From positions 5,092,641 to 5,156,640 of the forward strand of contig NC_079420.1 in the NCBI RefSeq assembly GCF_026213295.1: 64,000 bases of DNA, in the 5' to 3' direction. Below the pieces are notes generated by a model. The model saw only the letters and a program-made list of their open reading frames with translations. It had not been told where the DNA came from and did no database searches. The DNA is from Gadus chalcogrammus (Eukaryota; Chordata; Actinopteri; Gadiformes; Gadidae). The translations under genes and the position numbers were made by a program. This document shows, piece by piece, positions 14,043-27,729 of this stretch (positions are counted from its first letter, which is position 1; each line of letters begins with the position of its first letter).

Positions 14043-14479
14043 GAAGGGTCTGGTGAGATTTGGTAATAATAATAAATGTAAAAAAAATACTGATCGATGG
14101 TTTGGCGAGGATGCTCTCAAATTCCAGAACATGTTTTTATTTGAGATGATAGAAAAGATTGCCTGTTTTACCAAGCGTTGCAACCACTGTCGCCCTAAGG
14201 TGCAGACGTGTTATCTGCACGTCTTACTTTTTAACCAGAGCTATTAATGGAAGTTGCACCAGCCTTTCTTTTTTCACCTTACTGTGTGCATCACTTTCAG
14301 CCATTTCTGCATTTTGCAAACAAAGCAGTATCGACCCTCAAGTTAAACAGCCAAACTTCTTCTTCTCTATGGCAGACAAGGCACAGGGTAGTGCATGGCT
14401 GCCTCCCACTGGGCCTCGTTACTGTGAGGGCTAAACCGTTCAGCATGTTACAGTCCGTCCTTACTGAGGAGACGTCAAA

Positions 14480-14800
14480 CCGAGGTCCTGACTCACTGAG
14501 GTCATAAAAGATCCCTTATCCACTTATCACAAAGAGTAGGGGTTTCCCTGGTGTCCCGGCTATAACTGCCCAACTAGGCTCATTCAATCCGGTCCCTAAT
14601 CATCCTCCTGTATAACTGGCCGACTCATTAATTCCATCACTTTCTACCTCAAGCTGGTGTGTGTGGCGTTCTGGCGCATATTGGCTGCCGTGCATCACCC
14701 ATGTGGCTGCTACACACTGGTGGTGGTGAGTGAGGTCCCCCCCTTCAGTGTAAAGCGTCTTTGAGTGAGTGAAAAGCGCCTTATAAATTCAGTCCTCCTT
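14480..14800. repeat. dispersed teleost repeat
   Basis: Carries the recurrent teleost phrases GGCTGCCGTGCATCACCCA, GCTACACACTGGTGGTGG and GTAAAGCGTCTTTGAGTG, ending AAAGCGCCTTATAAAT. No terminal structure is visible. Recognition is from general familiarity with fish repeats. Confidence 0.5.
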
Positions 14801-16429
14801 CATCTTCTTCTACAGTCAGAATCCACACCATAGAGAAAAATCACAACGGTGTACTTTCTTTACCGTTTATACCGTCAACCCCTTCACCAACCATAATCCA
14901 TTTTTCTAGTTACTATTCAGTCATTTAGCGTGTACTTTTATCGAAAAGGGAATTTCTATTAATTTAGATATGGTTCATAGGAGCAGGTAGGGGTCAAGCA
15001 TCTTCTGTTATGGACATTAGGGATCCAACCCAGTAGCTTACAGTGAGGGGTGCAACATCATTATCCAGCGCAATGTCCTGCCCCCTTAACTGTCAATCTT
15101 GCTGACACCCACGTACCGTATCTCACCAAGGTCGTGGAAGACATCTCTGCGTTTACCTGATTTAGAATCCGGTTTTCCATCAAGACTAAGCACACTGGGG
15201 GAAAGAAAAATGTTGTAGACATCAACAAACTCGCACTGCCCTGGGATTAGAAAGGCAGAGGGGTTTAACCAAGGTGATATCCAAATGGCTTTTCGGGAAA
15301 AACTAGCTACAGGTCATGTGACAGGTCAAGTGAATGACCTAATAGTGGATTTGCCAAAATTCTTTATGTATACTTTATATTTGTAGATGAAAATTGATAT
15401 TTGAAACTCGGCAAAAGTACGACTTAGGATGTGCGGTTTGTACAAGATAAAAATATGTCTTGATCAAAAAGTTATCCTGTGTGCCTTTCACAATGAAATG
15501 TTGACCTTAAATCCATCCATACCGGACGTGACCTTCCTGTATATTTTTCTGGATTTATTTTATTATGTAATGTCCTTTGCATCATACAGAGGGACCTAAT
15601 AAGTAATTTCGTAGCTGTCATTGGCAGCAACTCATTGAAAGCTTTGATGTATAATAAATGAGTTGGAGGAGGGCACGCCATACAGTACGACAGTGAGCTG
15701 TCGCATACCAGCGGGGCTAAATTTAGACTCAATGCAGGAACAAAGAGTCAAAGTCAAATCCACCATGGAATAAAGTGATTGATTATTGGTTTCCTTTACC
15801 TGAAGAGATGATCCTGGTTAAACTATATACTGGAAGATGCTCACACTGTTGCCTAAACGTTAATACATTTCAGTTAGCTTAATGGCAGTTGATCAATGGT
15901 TCTGTTGGTCACACGGATTCAGTGCATACATATTTTCTATCGCAAACATTTCCAACTAGAATGTGGCCTTGGAATAGATCTGTGCGGTCATCCTTCCTCT
16001 AAGCCAGCTTCACTGGAGAGCTATGTATGTATCACGATGAAGGAAATAAATCCACCAAGTCATTCATGCATCGTCCTCTGAATGTTTGTCATGTCACCTT
16101 CTCTCCCCACTCGTCAAGTACACTTTTAGCACCTTCCATCGCCCAAACGCACACACACACACACAGACACACAGACACACACACTCACACACACTATCCC
16201 CTACCATCACTTTGCAGCAACGACAGAGTGCATCGACTTGAGCTTATTCCTTCGGGAGAGGCGATGGAGCAAAGCCAGGCCAAACATTCACAGCGGTGTT
16301 TGGAACGAAGCGGACGTCATCGGACTGTGTGCCTATTTATTTAGTCTCCGTCATGGTGGGATAAAACGGAGCAGACAGTCGCCTCAGACTTAAAGAGGAG
16401 ACCGGAGCAGGAACCAGGAGCCCGTCCCA

Positions 16430-16790
<361 letters not shown>

Positions 16791-17175
16791 GTGGTGTGAT
16801 GTGTGAGGTCATCCAACAAACATGTCTCTAATTCTTTCTCTCCGTCTCTCTCATAGCATCCGATTTTTCCACCAGCCTTTACCCAGATGCCAAATTTACT
16901 AGCGTTGTACTCTGCCCTATGATGCAAAATATTTTTTTATAAGAACCGCCCTGCTGACACTCTGTTGCATGCCATGGGGCGAATGTGGAAAGCAGGAGGT
17001 TTATCCGCTTAGGGGAGACCATTGTCTGCCCTGTGACTCTGATTTAGCATGCAGGCTCTGGGAGCCATGGAGCCGGCTCACAAAAGGCTTTCTCTAAAAT
17101 ATTCCAAGTGCAGGAAAAAGGAACCTGAAGAGAAATGGGGATGGGATTTTCACTAATGGAAAGACACGTGACTGA

Positions 17176-17245
17176 TCTCTCTCGCTCTCGCTCACTCGCT
17201 CTCTCTCTATTCTCTCTCTCTCCCTGTCTCTTGCTCTCTCTAGTC
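17176..17245. repeat. CT-rich microsatellite
   Basis: Imperfect (CT)n with CG and TG variants. Confidence 0.85.
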
Positions 17246-18842
17246 CTCTCTCATTTCCTTGCTCTCATTTCAAAGCAGCTTATTCCCTTGGGAGGGAAGA
17301 AAAGCTTGGCCATACATTCATCACAGTGTTTGGAACGGAGTCAACATAATTAAGACTCGATCAGCGTTCCAACCTCTGTGCACGTTCCCTGTAGTTTGCA
17401 TGAGAAGGCACCCCAGCCATCCTGTATGTGAGCTCCTCTACCGCTCGGGGTAGACAGAAATGATAATCCGGGGGGGCGGGTGTGAGTTTTTACCCAGCCG
17501 TATATAAATGGGCTGGTTAGGGAGCAGGTGAACAGAACTCCTTTTGCCTTCAGCCCCTGACTTCCAATTAGTGTTCAATCCGACTGCTGGCTGGAACTTG
17601 TGGCGTCAAGGGCATCTTCGTTCTCCAGATATTCTACAGGGGGTAGCTAACATCTAGATTGGGATTCAACCCGAGCTAACATCGATTAGACTTGGGTAGG
17701 TGTAGGCGTAGGTGGGGAGAACTTTTGGCTCGGTGTGGTGGGATGCCGAAACGTGACCCGCGGCAAATATTTGCTCATTATTGGAGTGGGGGGTAGAATT
17801 AAGGCCCTGGGGATGACTATGGCACGAGATACCTTGTTAAATATTTGAAACCCTAAACGTAACTTGTGTACAAAAGATAATCAGTGTAAGAAGAGTCATT
17901 AATACAACCTTGCTACACGAATTTGAATTAATGCTGTCGGTACAAACAACACTGTTTTTAAATGTTTTTTTCTTGTGTTGAGAAAAAAGTTGAGGCCTCT
18001 ACCGGTGGTAACCATGGTAACAGCATTGCTCGAGGGGACAGGGTTAGAAGGTTTTGTGACTGATCACTACAATGTCTTCCTGAAACTTGTATACTGTCTC
18101 GTGAGAGAGGATGACAGTGGAGCGGGTGATTACGTGAATGTTCTCGTGACGAAGTTGTGATCTTGAGCATTGTCTCCTGAAGAACGGCGATGACGTGATC
18201 GGATCTGGATTAAGCGATCGTTTGCCAGCTCGAGGGACAAGGGTGACCGAGTCATTCTGTAAGTGTCTAGTGACTAGTGTGGATAAACCAGCCTTCACAA
18301 CATCGACCTCTCCATCTTCACCCCAGTGAAAGTAGTCGTGGTTTGAACGGCTAACTGCAAAAGGTTTTTTTTTTTCCCTTCCTCATGGCGATTGGTAGAG
18401 GATGCTCTTGCAGATTCTGTGTGAAGCCCACAGACCAGTATCCCACTAGCAGAGACCCCCTGCGGGGCCTGTCGTGATGAATAAGGAGGTGTCGGGACAC
18501 AGCTGTAACCGTGCCGAATCATGCTCCGCGTTGACCATGAATAATTGACGAGTCATCGCTCGTCATAGCGACTGTGCCACCCCCGCGGCTGTGCTGGCGA
18601 AGGGTCTTGCTGGGTTTTAACAGTAACAGGCGGCGCTGTGTGGATCACAGAGGGCGAGCCCGGGACGCAAACGGGCGTGACGCACACCGTGTTCTGCCTG
18701 ATGGGTCCGGGGCCGCACTGTGGAGCCGGGGGTTGCCGTGACCCCCGGGCCCTGCCAACGAACCGTACGACCTTACAAGACAACCATGTGGTCCCCATCA
18801 GGTTGATCCATGTGAAGTGTGTCGAGGAGAAGGACTTTCAGC

Positions 18843-18889
<47 letters not shown>

Positions 18890-18896
18890 TGTGTGT
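18843..18896. repeat. (TG)n microsatellite
   Basis: About 54 bases with a GG phase shift at 18882-18883. Confidence 0.95.
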
Positions 18897-19004
18897 TAGC
18901 CTCTCATTAGGCTGCATGTGTTGTTGTGAACAGGCGGGCTTGCATGTTAACGAGACCCCTGTTTACTTGGGTTGATCCCACTGCCTGTGTGTGTGGTGTG
19001 GTGT

Positions 19005-19344
19005 TAGGGCTGGGCGATTAATCGAATTTTGATCGCGATTTCGATTTTAGCGTCAAATGATCACATAATTAAAATAATCGATTTTTTCGAATGTTTTATC
19101 GAAAGGGCAGAACAGCTGGATACACATCTGTACATCATTTTAGATTGGAACGTTCTTTGTGACCATTTTGTGTATTTTTTTAAGGCAAAATTTCAAAGTT
19201 ATCAGTTGTAAAAAAAATATCAGAGAGACATGCTGAATAAATACAACATGATTACAAACTCAAAAAGAATCGTTGGAATAATCGTGATTTCAATATTGAC
19301 CAAAATAATCGTGATTATGATTTTTCCCATAATCGAACAGCCCA
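19005..19344 (+). mobile_element. hAT-like MITE (TAGGGCTGGGCGATTAATCG type)
   Basis: Starts TAGGGCTGGGCGATTAATCG and ends CATAATCGAACAGCCCA, an imperfect inverted repeat (GGGCTG..CGATTA at each end). The 340-bp body is full of ATCG/TGATT motifs and has no coding capacity. The terminal form is that of non-autonomous hAT-type elements common in teleosts. It inserted in a TG tract, so a target-site duplication cannot be read. A second, 3'-only copy lies at 30300-30377. Confidence 0.75.
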
Positions 19345-19779
19345 GTGTGTGTGTGTTAGACATACGGTTATACGGCTCCCTGTGTTCTTCACATTTATAT
19401 ATATTTTACTACTACTACTCCTATTGTGAATACGGATATATTTTCGGTATATTTTTTGCAGATCAGTTTTCTTATTCTTATTACTGTGCTGTACTTCATC
19501 TTTTGACACCCTCATTTCCTGTCAGGGATGCAGCTTATCTTGTGTTATGATCTCCGATGGTGTATCCAATAACCGAATCTTCATCATTATCATACCTGGA
19601 AGGTATGATATACACCCAGTGTTTCCGTATCGATGCGGATGTTGAAACACGGGCACAATCACTTTGGCATAGAGTTTCAAACAGCCATAGTGCCACTGTT
19701 CCATATTGGTAGTGGGGGGGCACTGTTGTCATGGAGACAAGAGAATGGTAGAACACAATGCAAGAACGCTGAACTTGAT

Positions 19780-19879
19780 AGTGTGTGTGTGCTTGCGTGT
19801 GCTTGTGCATGTGCTTGTGTGTGTGCGCGCGCGCGCGTGTGTGTGTGTGTGTGTGTGGTGTGTGTGTGTGTGTGTGTTT
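19780..19879. repeat. (TG)n with a (CG)n core
   Basis: TG-rich tract containing GCGCGCGCGCG at about 19826-19837, then (TG)n with a GG shift at 19857-19858. Strictly alternating purine-pyrimidine for most of its length. Confidence 0.93.
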
Positions 19880-22207
19880 CTGCACACAAGCACGCACACA
19901 CTAAGATTCAGATATGATCTTCCAGTAAAGGTTCCCATTTCTGTTGGGACCTTTTTGGTGGATTCCACCGTCATCCCTATAATAAAAAAGTAATTCAGTG
20001 CAACATTCAATACGTTGTGAAGAATACTGCCGTGCTTTAGAAAAAAGCTGTCAGAAGAAACCTGTCAAAGTCGGGGGTCCTCAAAATGTGAAGGGAGAAA
20101 GTGGTTTTCCATTCCAATTCCAGTAAATGTTTTATCATTGAGATGGGTAGCGCCAGTCGATCTGGAAGTTACACCAAAGTTGTAAATCCCAAAATTCAGA
20201 GCTGGCTGAATACTGAGGGAGGCTTAAACAATAGTCTCTGGTTTCAACCAAGGCCAAAACCCATGGGCCTTGTTCACCTAGCAGCCTTCATGGTACTAAA
20301 CGCTTGCATGGCTTTAAGAGGCTGGAATTGTCTGACCACTTTGCATTCCGATCCGTCTGGGATGATTATGAAGAACAAGAACCTCTATCTATCTCCTCCT
20401 AACTCGGATTCCACCTCCGTTCTCAAGTGGGACTCCCACCTGCAGCCTAAGAGAATGTGATTGGCTCTGATGTTCTGCTTCTCTTGGAGCTTATCTACAT
20501 TTTGATAGGCTATTAGCCGTTCAATGCAATTCAATGTTCAAGGGTATAGCTTATTTCTTATCTTTATTTGTCTGAGTGCTTCTTCGATTCTCCCATTTAT
20601 TTCAAGTGATTGGACTCCCTATGGACGAGATTGTCTATCGATAAGGTTTGGATGTGGATGGATATGTCTTTATCTAGAGGGTTGTCAGATCGACTCTTTA
20701 TGGTATCACGAGTCGGTTCTTCTAATGGGGATAAATATCAGGCCAGATGGGTCTGCACAATTTACTCAAAGAAAGTAACGTACAACGAAATGTACCCAGC
20801 CCTACCCTGATGCTTCTGATATCTTCACATCACCTCTCAATCAAGACAAAATTGGATAGTAATCCAAACATTAACAAAAGAGGGTCACAAAAAGAGACAA
20901 AACTAATTGAAAATTCAAATAATGAAATAAAATAATACTTTATAAAATAATAATTTTCAGTGATACATATTTTGAAAAACAATTCTGACCCCGAAATTGA
21001 AAAAAAGATTTTTTTTCAGAGCATTCAGTTTCATTCATTAGTGAAATTGTATCTTACATTACTTATATTACATTTATTTAGCTCACGTATTTGTTCAAAG
21101 CAACAATAGATGCCTTCAACCATGAAGATAAACCCCAAAAGTGCAAGAATTAGAGGGCATAAAATCAATAAAGTAAACTTCAGCCTCGGATATTCCTGAA
21201 GACAAAGCCACAGTGCAGTCTGTATCATGGTCCAATCAAACAGGAAGTAAACAGACCAGCCGACCACCGCCAACCACCCCTTTGATGCTCCCGAGACAAA
21301 CTCCTGGGGCCCACTCTCAAACATAACCACCACACAGCAACAAAGTAAACAGCATAGATGTTGTGTTGTTTCAAACCCCACCAGTTATTGTCTGGTGTTA
21401 AAATGAAAATGGCACTGAGGCACTCCAATAAAGGCGGGGTTGGCGCGGAGTGTGTGCAGGTTCAAGTTGCCGGACTGTTATTATGCTGGGAGAGCACAAA
21501 CCTTGTGTGGCTGCCTGCACGCAACTGCACCTTTCCGTCCAGACGGTGTAAATGGCACCGTGCATCACTGGGACTTCCATTAGAGACAGGAGGTGACTGC
21601 TCACACCGGCCTTTTTGGAGCCAGCTGCTTCTGCTGCGGTTGTTGTTGTTATTTTGATGAAATGGATGTTATTCTGCCGTGTTTTTGGGTTCACCTAGGG
21701 GGCCTGTGTGTGTCTGAAACTATGAGTGATGTGGTTGAGTATAGGGGAACTCTGATAATGTCAGGCACAGAGTCAGACTAAAACGATGATTGTCCACTGA
21801 TTGACTTCACACATTTTAAAGGGACAGTGAACCAAAAATCGTTATTGTTGGTTTTTAAACATGGTATATGATCTTCCACATAGTAATCTATGCCATTTCA
21901 TGCCATCTCATTGTTACTAACGAGGAACGAGGTGTAAAATCAAATGTCTTTGCCCATCACTTTAAAGTGCATCCTATATGCTACCTGGGTGAAGTGGTCA
22001 TAGTTTCCCAATATTCTAGAAGGTTCCCCCCTCCCGACTCACCAATATGGACGCCAGGTCTACACTACCCGTCTCTTTCCTTTGCGGTCACCTATGTTGT
22101 GTGTCAGTCAGTGCGACTGGAATAGGGAACTACTCTTAGGATGTTTGACCAACCCAACCCTGGTGGCTCAGTGAATGATTGATGGATTTATCACATTGAG
22201 TCATTTG

Positions 22208-22272
22208 GTGTGTGCGTGCGTGCGTGCGTGCGTGTGTGTGTGCGTGCGTGCCGGCATGTGTGCGTGCGTGCC
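22208..22272. repeat. (TGCG)n/(TG)n microsatellite
   Basis: GTGCGTGCGTGCG units mixed with TGTG over about 65 bases. Confidence 0.92.
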
Positions 22273-23634
22273 AAATGGAGCGAGACTCAAAAGGCCTGCT
22301 AAGCCTAGCAGTATTAGTATCAGGCTAATCCACCGTTGTCCACCCCACAGCCACGCGATGGGGGACACTGCTAACAACAGATGCACAGCAGTCACCTTTG
22401 GAATCAATAACAACCAACCGTAATAAAGAGACTGCATTACATCTGGCCTCTCTGGTACCCAACACCAGATGAGCTGCGCCCACGGTTCACGGATTTGATC
22501 CTTCTGTGCTCATCTTTTTCGACGGATCTTGTTGACGGAGCTTATTGGCTCATTACCCCCCGTCCCTCCCCCCTCCCCTCTCCCCTCCCCCCGCCCGAGG
22601 CCTCATGAGATGACTATTGCTATTTTATCCCAGGCATCCGCCTTTAATGAATATTAATGTAGGGCTGCTTTTTAAGATATGATCCCCAAACCCAAGGAAG
22701 CTATGTGCTATTTTTGATTAGGCGCGTGCGTGTGTGCGTGTGTCTGTGTGGCTAACAATGGGCTAGTTACGAAGACCTGGCGGTAAAGAGAAGACCACTA
22801 CTCGTGGGTAAACCAGGGGATGCCTTGATAATTATAAGCCAAGGCAAGGTCATGCATAATATGATCTCGATCTCATTGATTTCATCAGACACCCTCCAAG
22901 TGGGGTGACGATGAATGCACTCTTCAGAACAAACTCAGTACTAACACGATATTGTCAAACCCGCGTCGGTCGGAGGTGATGTTTGTACCATCACACCGGG
23001 GCCCCGGTGTCTCTGTTCCAGGACAGCAGCGTCTCTGTCCCGGGCGACAGGAACGCTTGCAACACAACGCCTTGGCCCAACGTGCCATCAGATCTGATCT
23101 GTGCACCGGAGCGCATCGCGGGGAACAATGACACTCTTTGAGCAAGTGCAGCGTCGCCTTCGGCAAAATAACTTAACACCCTCTTCTGTTTCTTTTGCTT
23201 CTTGTTCTGATCCCCCCCCACCCCGCACACCCCACCTCCCTCTCTCTCCCTCCTGTGAATCTCTGTGTTTGTTATGATTCACTCTCTGTAGGTCAGAGAC
23301 GAAGGCACACCGCAGGAGCTAGAGCAGCAACTGGTGTCTCTGCTGGGCGCTCCTTCCGTCTGTACCTCCTGATTCATCGCACCGTGAGTCCAGCCCTACT
23401 CTTTCTTAGCGTGTGTGCGTGTGCGTGTGTGTGTTAACCAATCATAGTCAGTTAACAACACAACTGCAATTACTTGCGTGTCTAGGGTGCTTTTTTCAAA
23501 GCTGATGTTATGTAGAGCGTGTCCACATGATGAGAAACCAAATCAAACCGGGTTATTAATTATAATTTGTTTTTTCAGTTCAAGGCATACACTTTTGGAA
23601 CACACACACCTACACCACACAAACACACCTACAC

Positions 23635-23636
<2 letters not shown>

Positions 23637-23730
<94 letters not shown>
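23637..23730. repeat. (AC)47 microsatellite
   Basis: Perfect (AC)n. It is complementary to the (TG)n that begins 112 bases downstream. Confidence 0.97.
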
Positions 23731-23732
<2 letters not shown>

Positions 23733-23838
23733 CACACTGAGCAGAATGTTCACGGATCTATCTTTAACAGTCTTTCATTTTCTCCTCTTACGCAATCTGA
23801 CAGCTTCGCAATTAACCCAAAGTTGGCAGTAGACTTCT

Positions 23839-23958
<120 letters not shown>

Positions 23959-24393
23959 CAGCCAAAGAAAAGATGGAAACCTAAGCTCTGAAATCATATT
24001 AGTTGATCATACTAAGTGTGCCATGCCTTGCTAGACACTTGACGGATGGGTGGATGGATAGATAATCCATCATTGTTCCATCCAAATTTGCTTCATAGTT
24101 ATCGCACTGGTCTGCTGACAAGACCCGTCCAGCTGTAACGTTATTTTTCCTTCTATTTCTAATCACATAGTTTGAATTTTTCTGTGGTCTATGATGTAAT
24201 CATAATCCTGATTTGACTGACTTGCTCAATGGGTCTTATTCACCCAGGGGTAACTTGGTTGTTAAATCAAGCTGGGTGGGGGGACTTTACTGAATGCTGC
24301 TAGCGTTTAAAGCTAAGATGGCCGCTTGGTGAATATGAATATATTGGCTCTCTGAAACGAAGGGAAGAGCTACAATTTGTGTTGGTCAATCCC

Positions 24394-24518
<125 letters not shown>

Positions 24519-25420
24519 ATGCTTGTGTACGCACGCACACACGAGCGTACATTGGAAAGGATTGTAGGAAACAGAACCCATGCTATAGTTTCGCTCAACC
24601 TTTGTACAGCCAGAGACAAAAAGCGTTCCTTTTCCTCCTCAACCTGGGCTTCCCCCCTGGCCGTGTTTTGTCTGCGGAGGTGCGCTCCTTCCTGCTCCCG
24701 ACCCAGGGCCGGCTGCGTGGCCTAGGCCTCTGTCCTCGGACCAGGACACCTCGGCTCTGTTTGGGTTTCTCCTGTCTGCAGACTTGTTGTCTCCAATTGT
24801 CTTTCTGCTCCTTATTGATGGTGGGAACACAGGGTCGCTGTGTGTGTGTGATGTGTTGTGAATTCCTACTGGTTGTGTTTGACTCTGTGGCTATTTGTGG
24901 GGCTTTGCTTATTCACAGGAAGCCAGAGGGTTCATCTGTAGGGCTGTGGAGCTTATGATTCAGTCGTTAGTATTTAATCTTATTGAGTCATCGAGCTGAG
25001 GGTTTTGTTGACATGACTAACAGTGAATACGTGTAATTAGTCGACACATGGGATTGGGAGCAGGAAGGAGGTTTGTGATATGCGTACAGGTACAAATTTG
25101 AACAGTCCTTTCTGGCTGGGAGTTGACCACTCTTGTAACTCCACTATTCTGGACCGTATTATCTGGGTAAAGAAGGGACCTTTCCCGGTGGGGATGAAAG
25201 CACCACAGCATTCATATCTAGGCATATGCAAATTGTTTACATAAAGTAGCAATAACTTTGATGATCATAAATGGGCCAGGGCCCATGCAGAGAGCAGCAG
25301 CGTTTTCACCTCTAGCGCCTGCTGAAATTCTCTCTCTGTTGTTTCACCTTTTTTATTTTTTTGGTAGCGTTGATTTAATTATACCCGCCGCCAGGATCAA
25401 TTTCACACGCGTGTAGCTCA

Positions 25421-25830
25421 GCGAGCGTGGAGGAGGAAGGGGAGGAGGAGGGGAAAGGAGAGGGGCGGAGTAGTAGGAGTTGAAGAGAGGGGGATGAGAA
25501 GGAGGGGGGGGAGGAGGAGGAGAAGGAGAAGGAAGAAGGAGGAGGAGAGGGGAGGAGGAGAGGGGAGGAGTAGTAGGAGTTGAAGAGAGGGGGATGAGAA
25601 GGAGGGAGGAGGTGAAGGAAAGAGGAGGAGGAGGAGAAGGAGAGGCAGAGGCAGGAGAAGGAAGGGGGAGGAGGAGGAGGAGGGGGGGAAGGAGAGGGGG
25701 ATGAGAAGGAGGGAGAAGGAGAGGCAGGAGAATGAAGGGGGGAGGAGGAGGAGAGAGGGGAAGGAGAGGCAGGAGAAGGAGAGGGGAGGAGGGGGAGAAG
25801 AGGTAGAATGGAGAGGTAGAAGAGGTAGAG
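25421..25830. repeat. polypurine (GGA/GAA) tract with internal duplication
   Basis: About 400 bases nearly all purine on the + strand. A roughly 40-base segment beginning AGTAGTAGGAGTTGAAGAG occurs twice, at about 25469 and 25568. The Pro/Ser/Leu-rich open frame on the opposite strand is an artefact of this tract. Confidence 0.93.
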
Positions 25831-26709
25831 TGAATCATAGAATGGATCCGCTTCGGGGCAGCAATGCTGAAGTTTGGCGTCGCGGACGGTAAGAAGAGGA
25901 AAGGCGGAGGAAAATGGGAGCGACGGAAAGGAGGGAGGAAGAGGAGGGAAGATGAGGAGGAGGAGTGCAACGAGAAGCGGTTATCCGGATACAATGTGCT
26001 GCTCCTGACTTTTTTTTTTAACCACAAAGCGCTGTTGAAAGATGGAGTCAGCTCTTTCACGTCCCACCTGTGCATCCCGACAGGAAGTAGCAGCCCGGTC
26101 GCCCTTCCTGTCGTCTCCGCTTCCCACTTCCCATACTTCTCTGTATCGATCGCTTCGGCTGCGATCGTTTGTCGTTTTGTTTGTTTTGCTCTCGGCTGTT
26201 TGGAGTGAGAGTGTGTGTGTGTGGTGTGTGGGGGGGAGGTGGTTCCATTTCCGCGACTAGGATGATGATGAGGCTGTCGAAGATGTAGTGGCACTTTGAT
26301 CACATGGTCGATTGCTGGCGTCATCTCTTCGAACCCCCTTCCCCCGACAACCTCTTTACCGTCACTCCTCAACCCGCCCCGGCCGGCCGGGCCAGAAACA
26401 GCGGCCCCGTAGCCGTAGATGGTCACACTCTAGCGGATCACACCAAGTCAGCTGCTAGAGGCTTTCCTGGAAAGAGCTGCAGGGACTTTTAGAAGCTGGA
26501 CGAATCCTAGCGTTTACTTTGGTCGTATTTAATAGTGCCTTATACGTGTGTTCGACAAAAGAGCCAGCATACTTAGTCAGACACACATAATCAGAATACT
26601 GGTCGCTTGCTGCAACCATTGCTTTGCCACTGCTAGTATGGGAACTGTTCATTTGAGTGATTTCACACGCTTCATTTTTTCTAGTCTACATGAAAGTGAT
26701 TTAAAACCC

Positions 26710-26717
26710 CCGTGTGT

Positions 26718-26765
<48 letters not shown>

Positions 26766-26797
26766 GCGCGCGCGCGCGCGTGCGTGCGTGCGTGTGA
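26710..26797. repeat. (TG)n(CG)n(TGCG)n microsatellite
   Basis: (TG)n to about 26760, then CGCGCGCGCGCG and GTGCGTGCG. Long alternating purine-pyrimidine, of the kind that can adopt Z-DNA. Confidence 0.95.
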
Positions 26798-27308
26798 GCG
26801 AGCTTAAGGCCGCCAGTCCTTCCCCTATAGAATTAGTTGGTGGTAGATGATGGTCTCCAGAATAAACTAGGCCATGTTTCACCAAGAGCTTTCGTTCTGT
26901 CTTGAAGCTTACTTATCCTATATATTTGCCCACGGGCTCCTCAGTAAAGCTTACAGAGGTCTATGTAAGGAGTTTATTATCCAGTTCTAGTGTATGCAAA
27001 CCTATATACTGCAACATTACCTAGATGTGTGACGATTCTTCTTCTTTTCGTGTCTTTGAAGCGGGTTGGTTATATGATTTTCCCATTTCTTTACCCAGTC
27101 TTTTGGACACTGCAAGATCATTTCAGCTGCACTGGTTTGGTAGTAGGGGGCAGACAAGGCTGCTGCGTTGTATGGTCCTCTACTCCACGTTCACAAGTGG
27201 TTTTGTGAGTGTGTGACGATGACTTTGATTCTAATAGTATGTTCTTTTCTTTTTTTATTATTTTACTATTAGAGTCATTGAGCAGATGCTTTTAGCCAGA
27301 GGTGGGGG

Positions 27309-27358
27309 GGTGTGTGTGTGTGTGTGCGTGTGCGTGTCTGTGTGTGTGTGCGCGCGCA
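27309..27358. repeat. (TG)n/(CG)n microsatellite
   Basis: TG units with CG substitutions ending GCGCGCGC. Confidence 0.93.
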
Positions 27359-27653
27359 TCCTCCAGGTGCCAAACCGCAGAAGTGGTGAAACAGTAAATC
27401 TAACACATTCTAGATCTTTCTCTACGTTCGTCTCCAGGATTGCTCCTGGCAACTCGTTCCTTCCTCAAAGTTATTGACCAAGACATTTGGACCAACCCCC
27501 CCCCCCCATGCTTCTGACCTCACTCTCATGGCGTCAATGAGGTCATTGAAGCCCTCCCGTGGAGACCTTGTACGGTCAACACTCCTCTAGAGCCTCGATG
27601 GAGAAACTCAAGTGGCAAGAGTGTAAAAAAGGACCTCAGTTAACCTCAGGGTA

Positions 27654-27729
27654 GGTTTCAGGGTCCCCCCGCCTGATAGGTTTCAGGGTCCCCCCGGTCT
27701 GATAGGTTCCAGGGTCCCCCCGTCTGTTT
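27654..27729. repeat. 25-26 bp minisatellite, 3 copies
   Basis: Units of GGTTTCAGGGTCCCCCC plus (G)(C/T)CTGATA begin at 27654, 27679 and 27705. The third is truncated. Confidence 0.93.

Larger units (their letters stand above)
18636..19385. repeat. local duplication, copy B (interrupted by a MITE)
   Basis: Second copy of 16430-16790 with the same ordered matches, but split by the 340-bp element at 19005-19344. The flank resumes at 19346 with TGTGTTAGACATACG. Copy A runs straight through the equivalent point. Confidence 0.75.

Noticed and set aside
20101..20460. 119-codon plus-strand frame
   Set aside because: No domain or exon boundary; composition unremarkable and length within chance for 64 kb.
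25353..26426. 357-codon minus-strand open frame rich in Pro, Ser and Leu
   Set aside because: It is the complement of the polypurine tract; the composition is dictated by the repeat and there is no recognisable domain.
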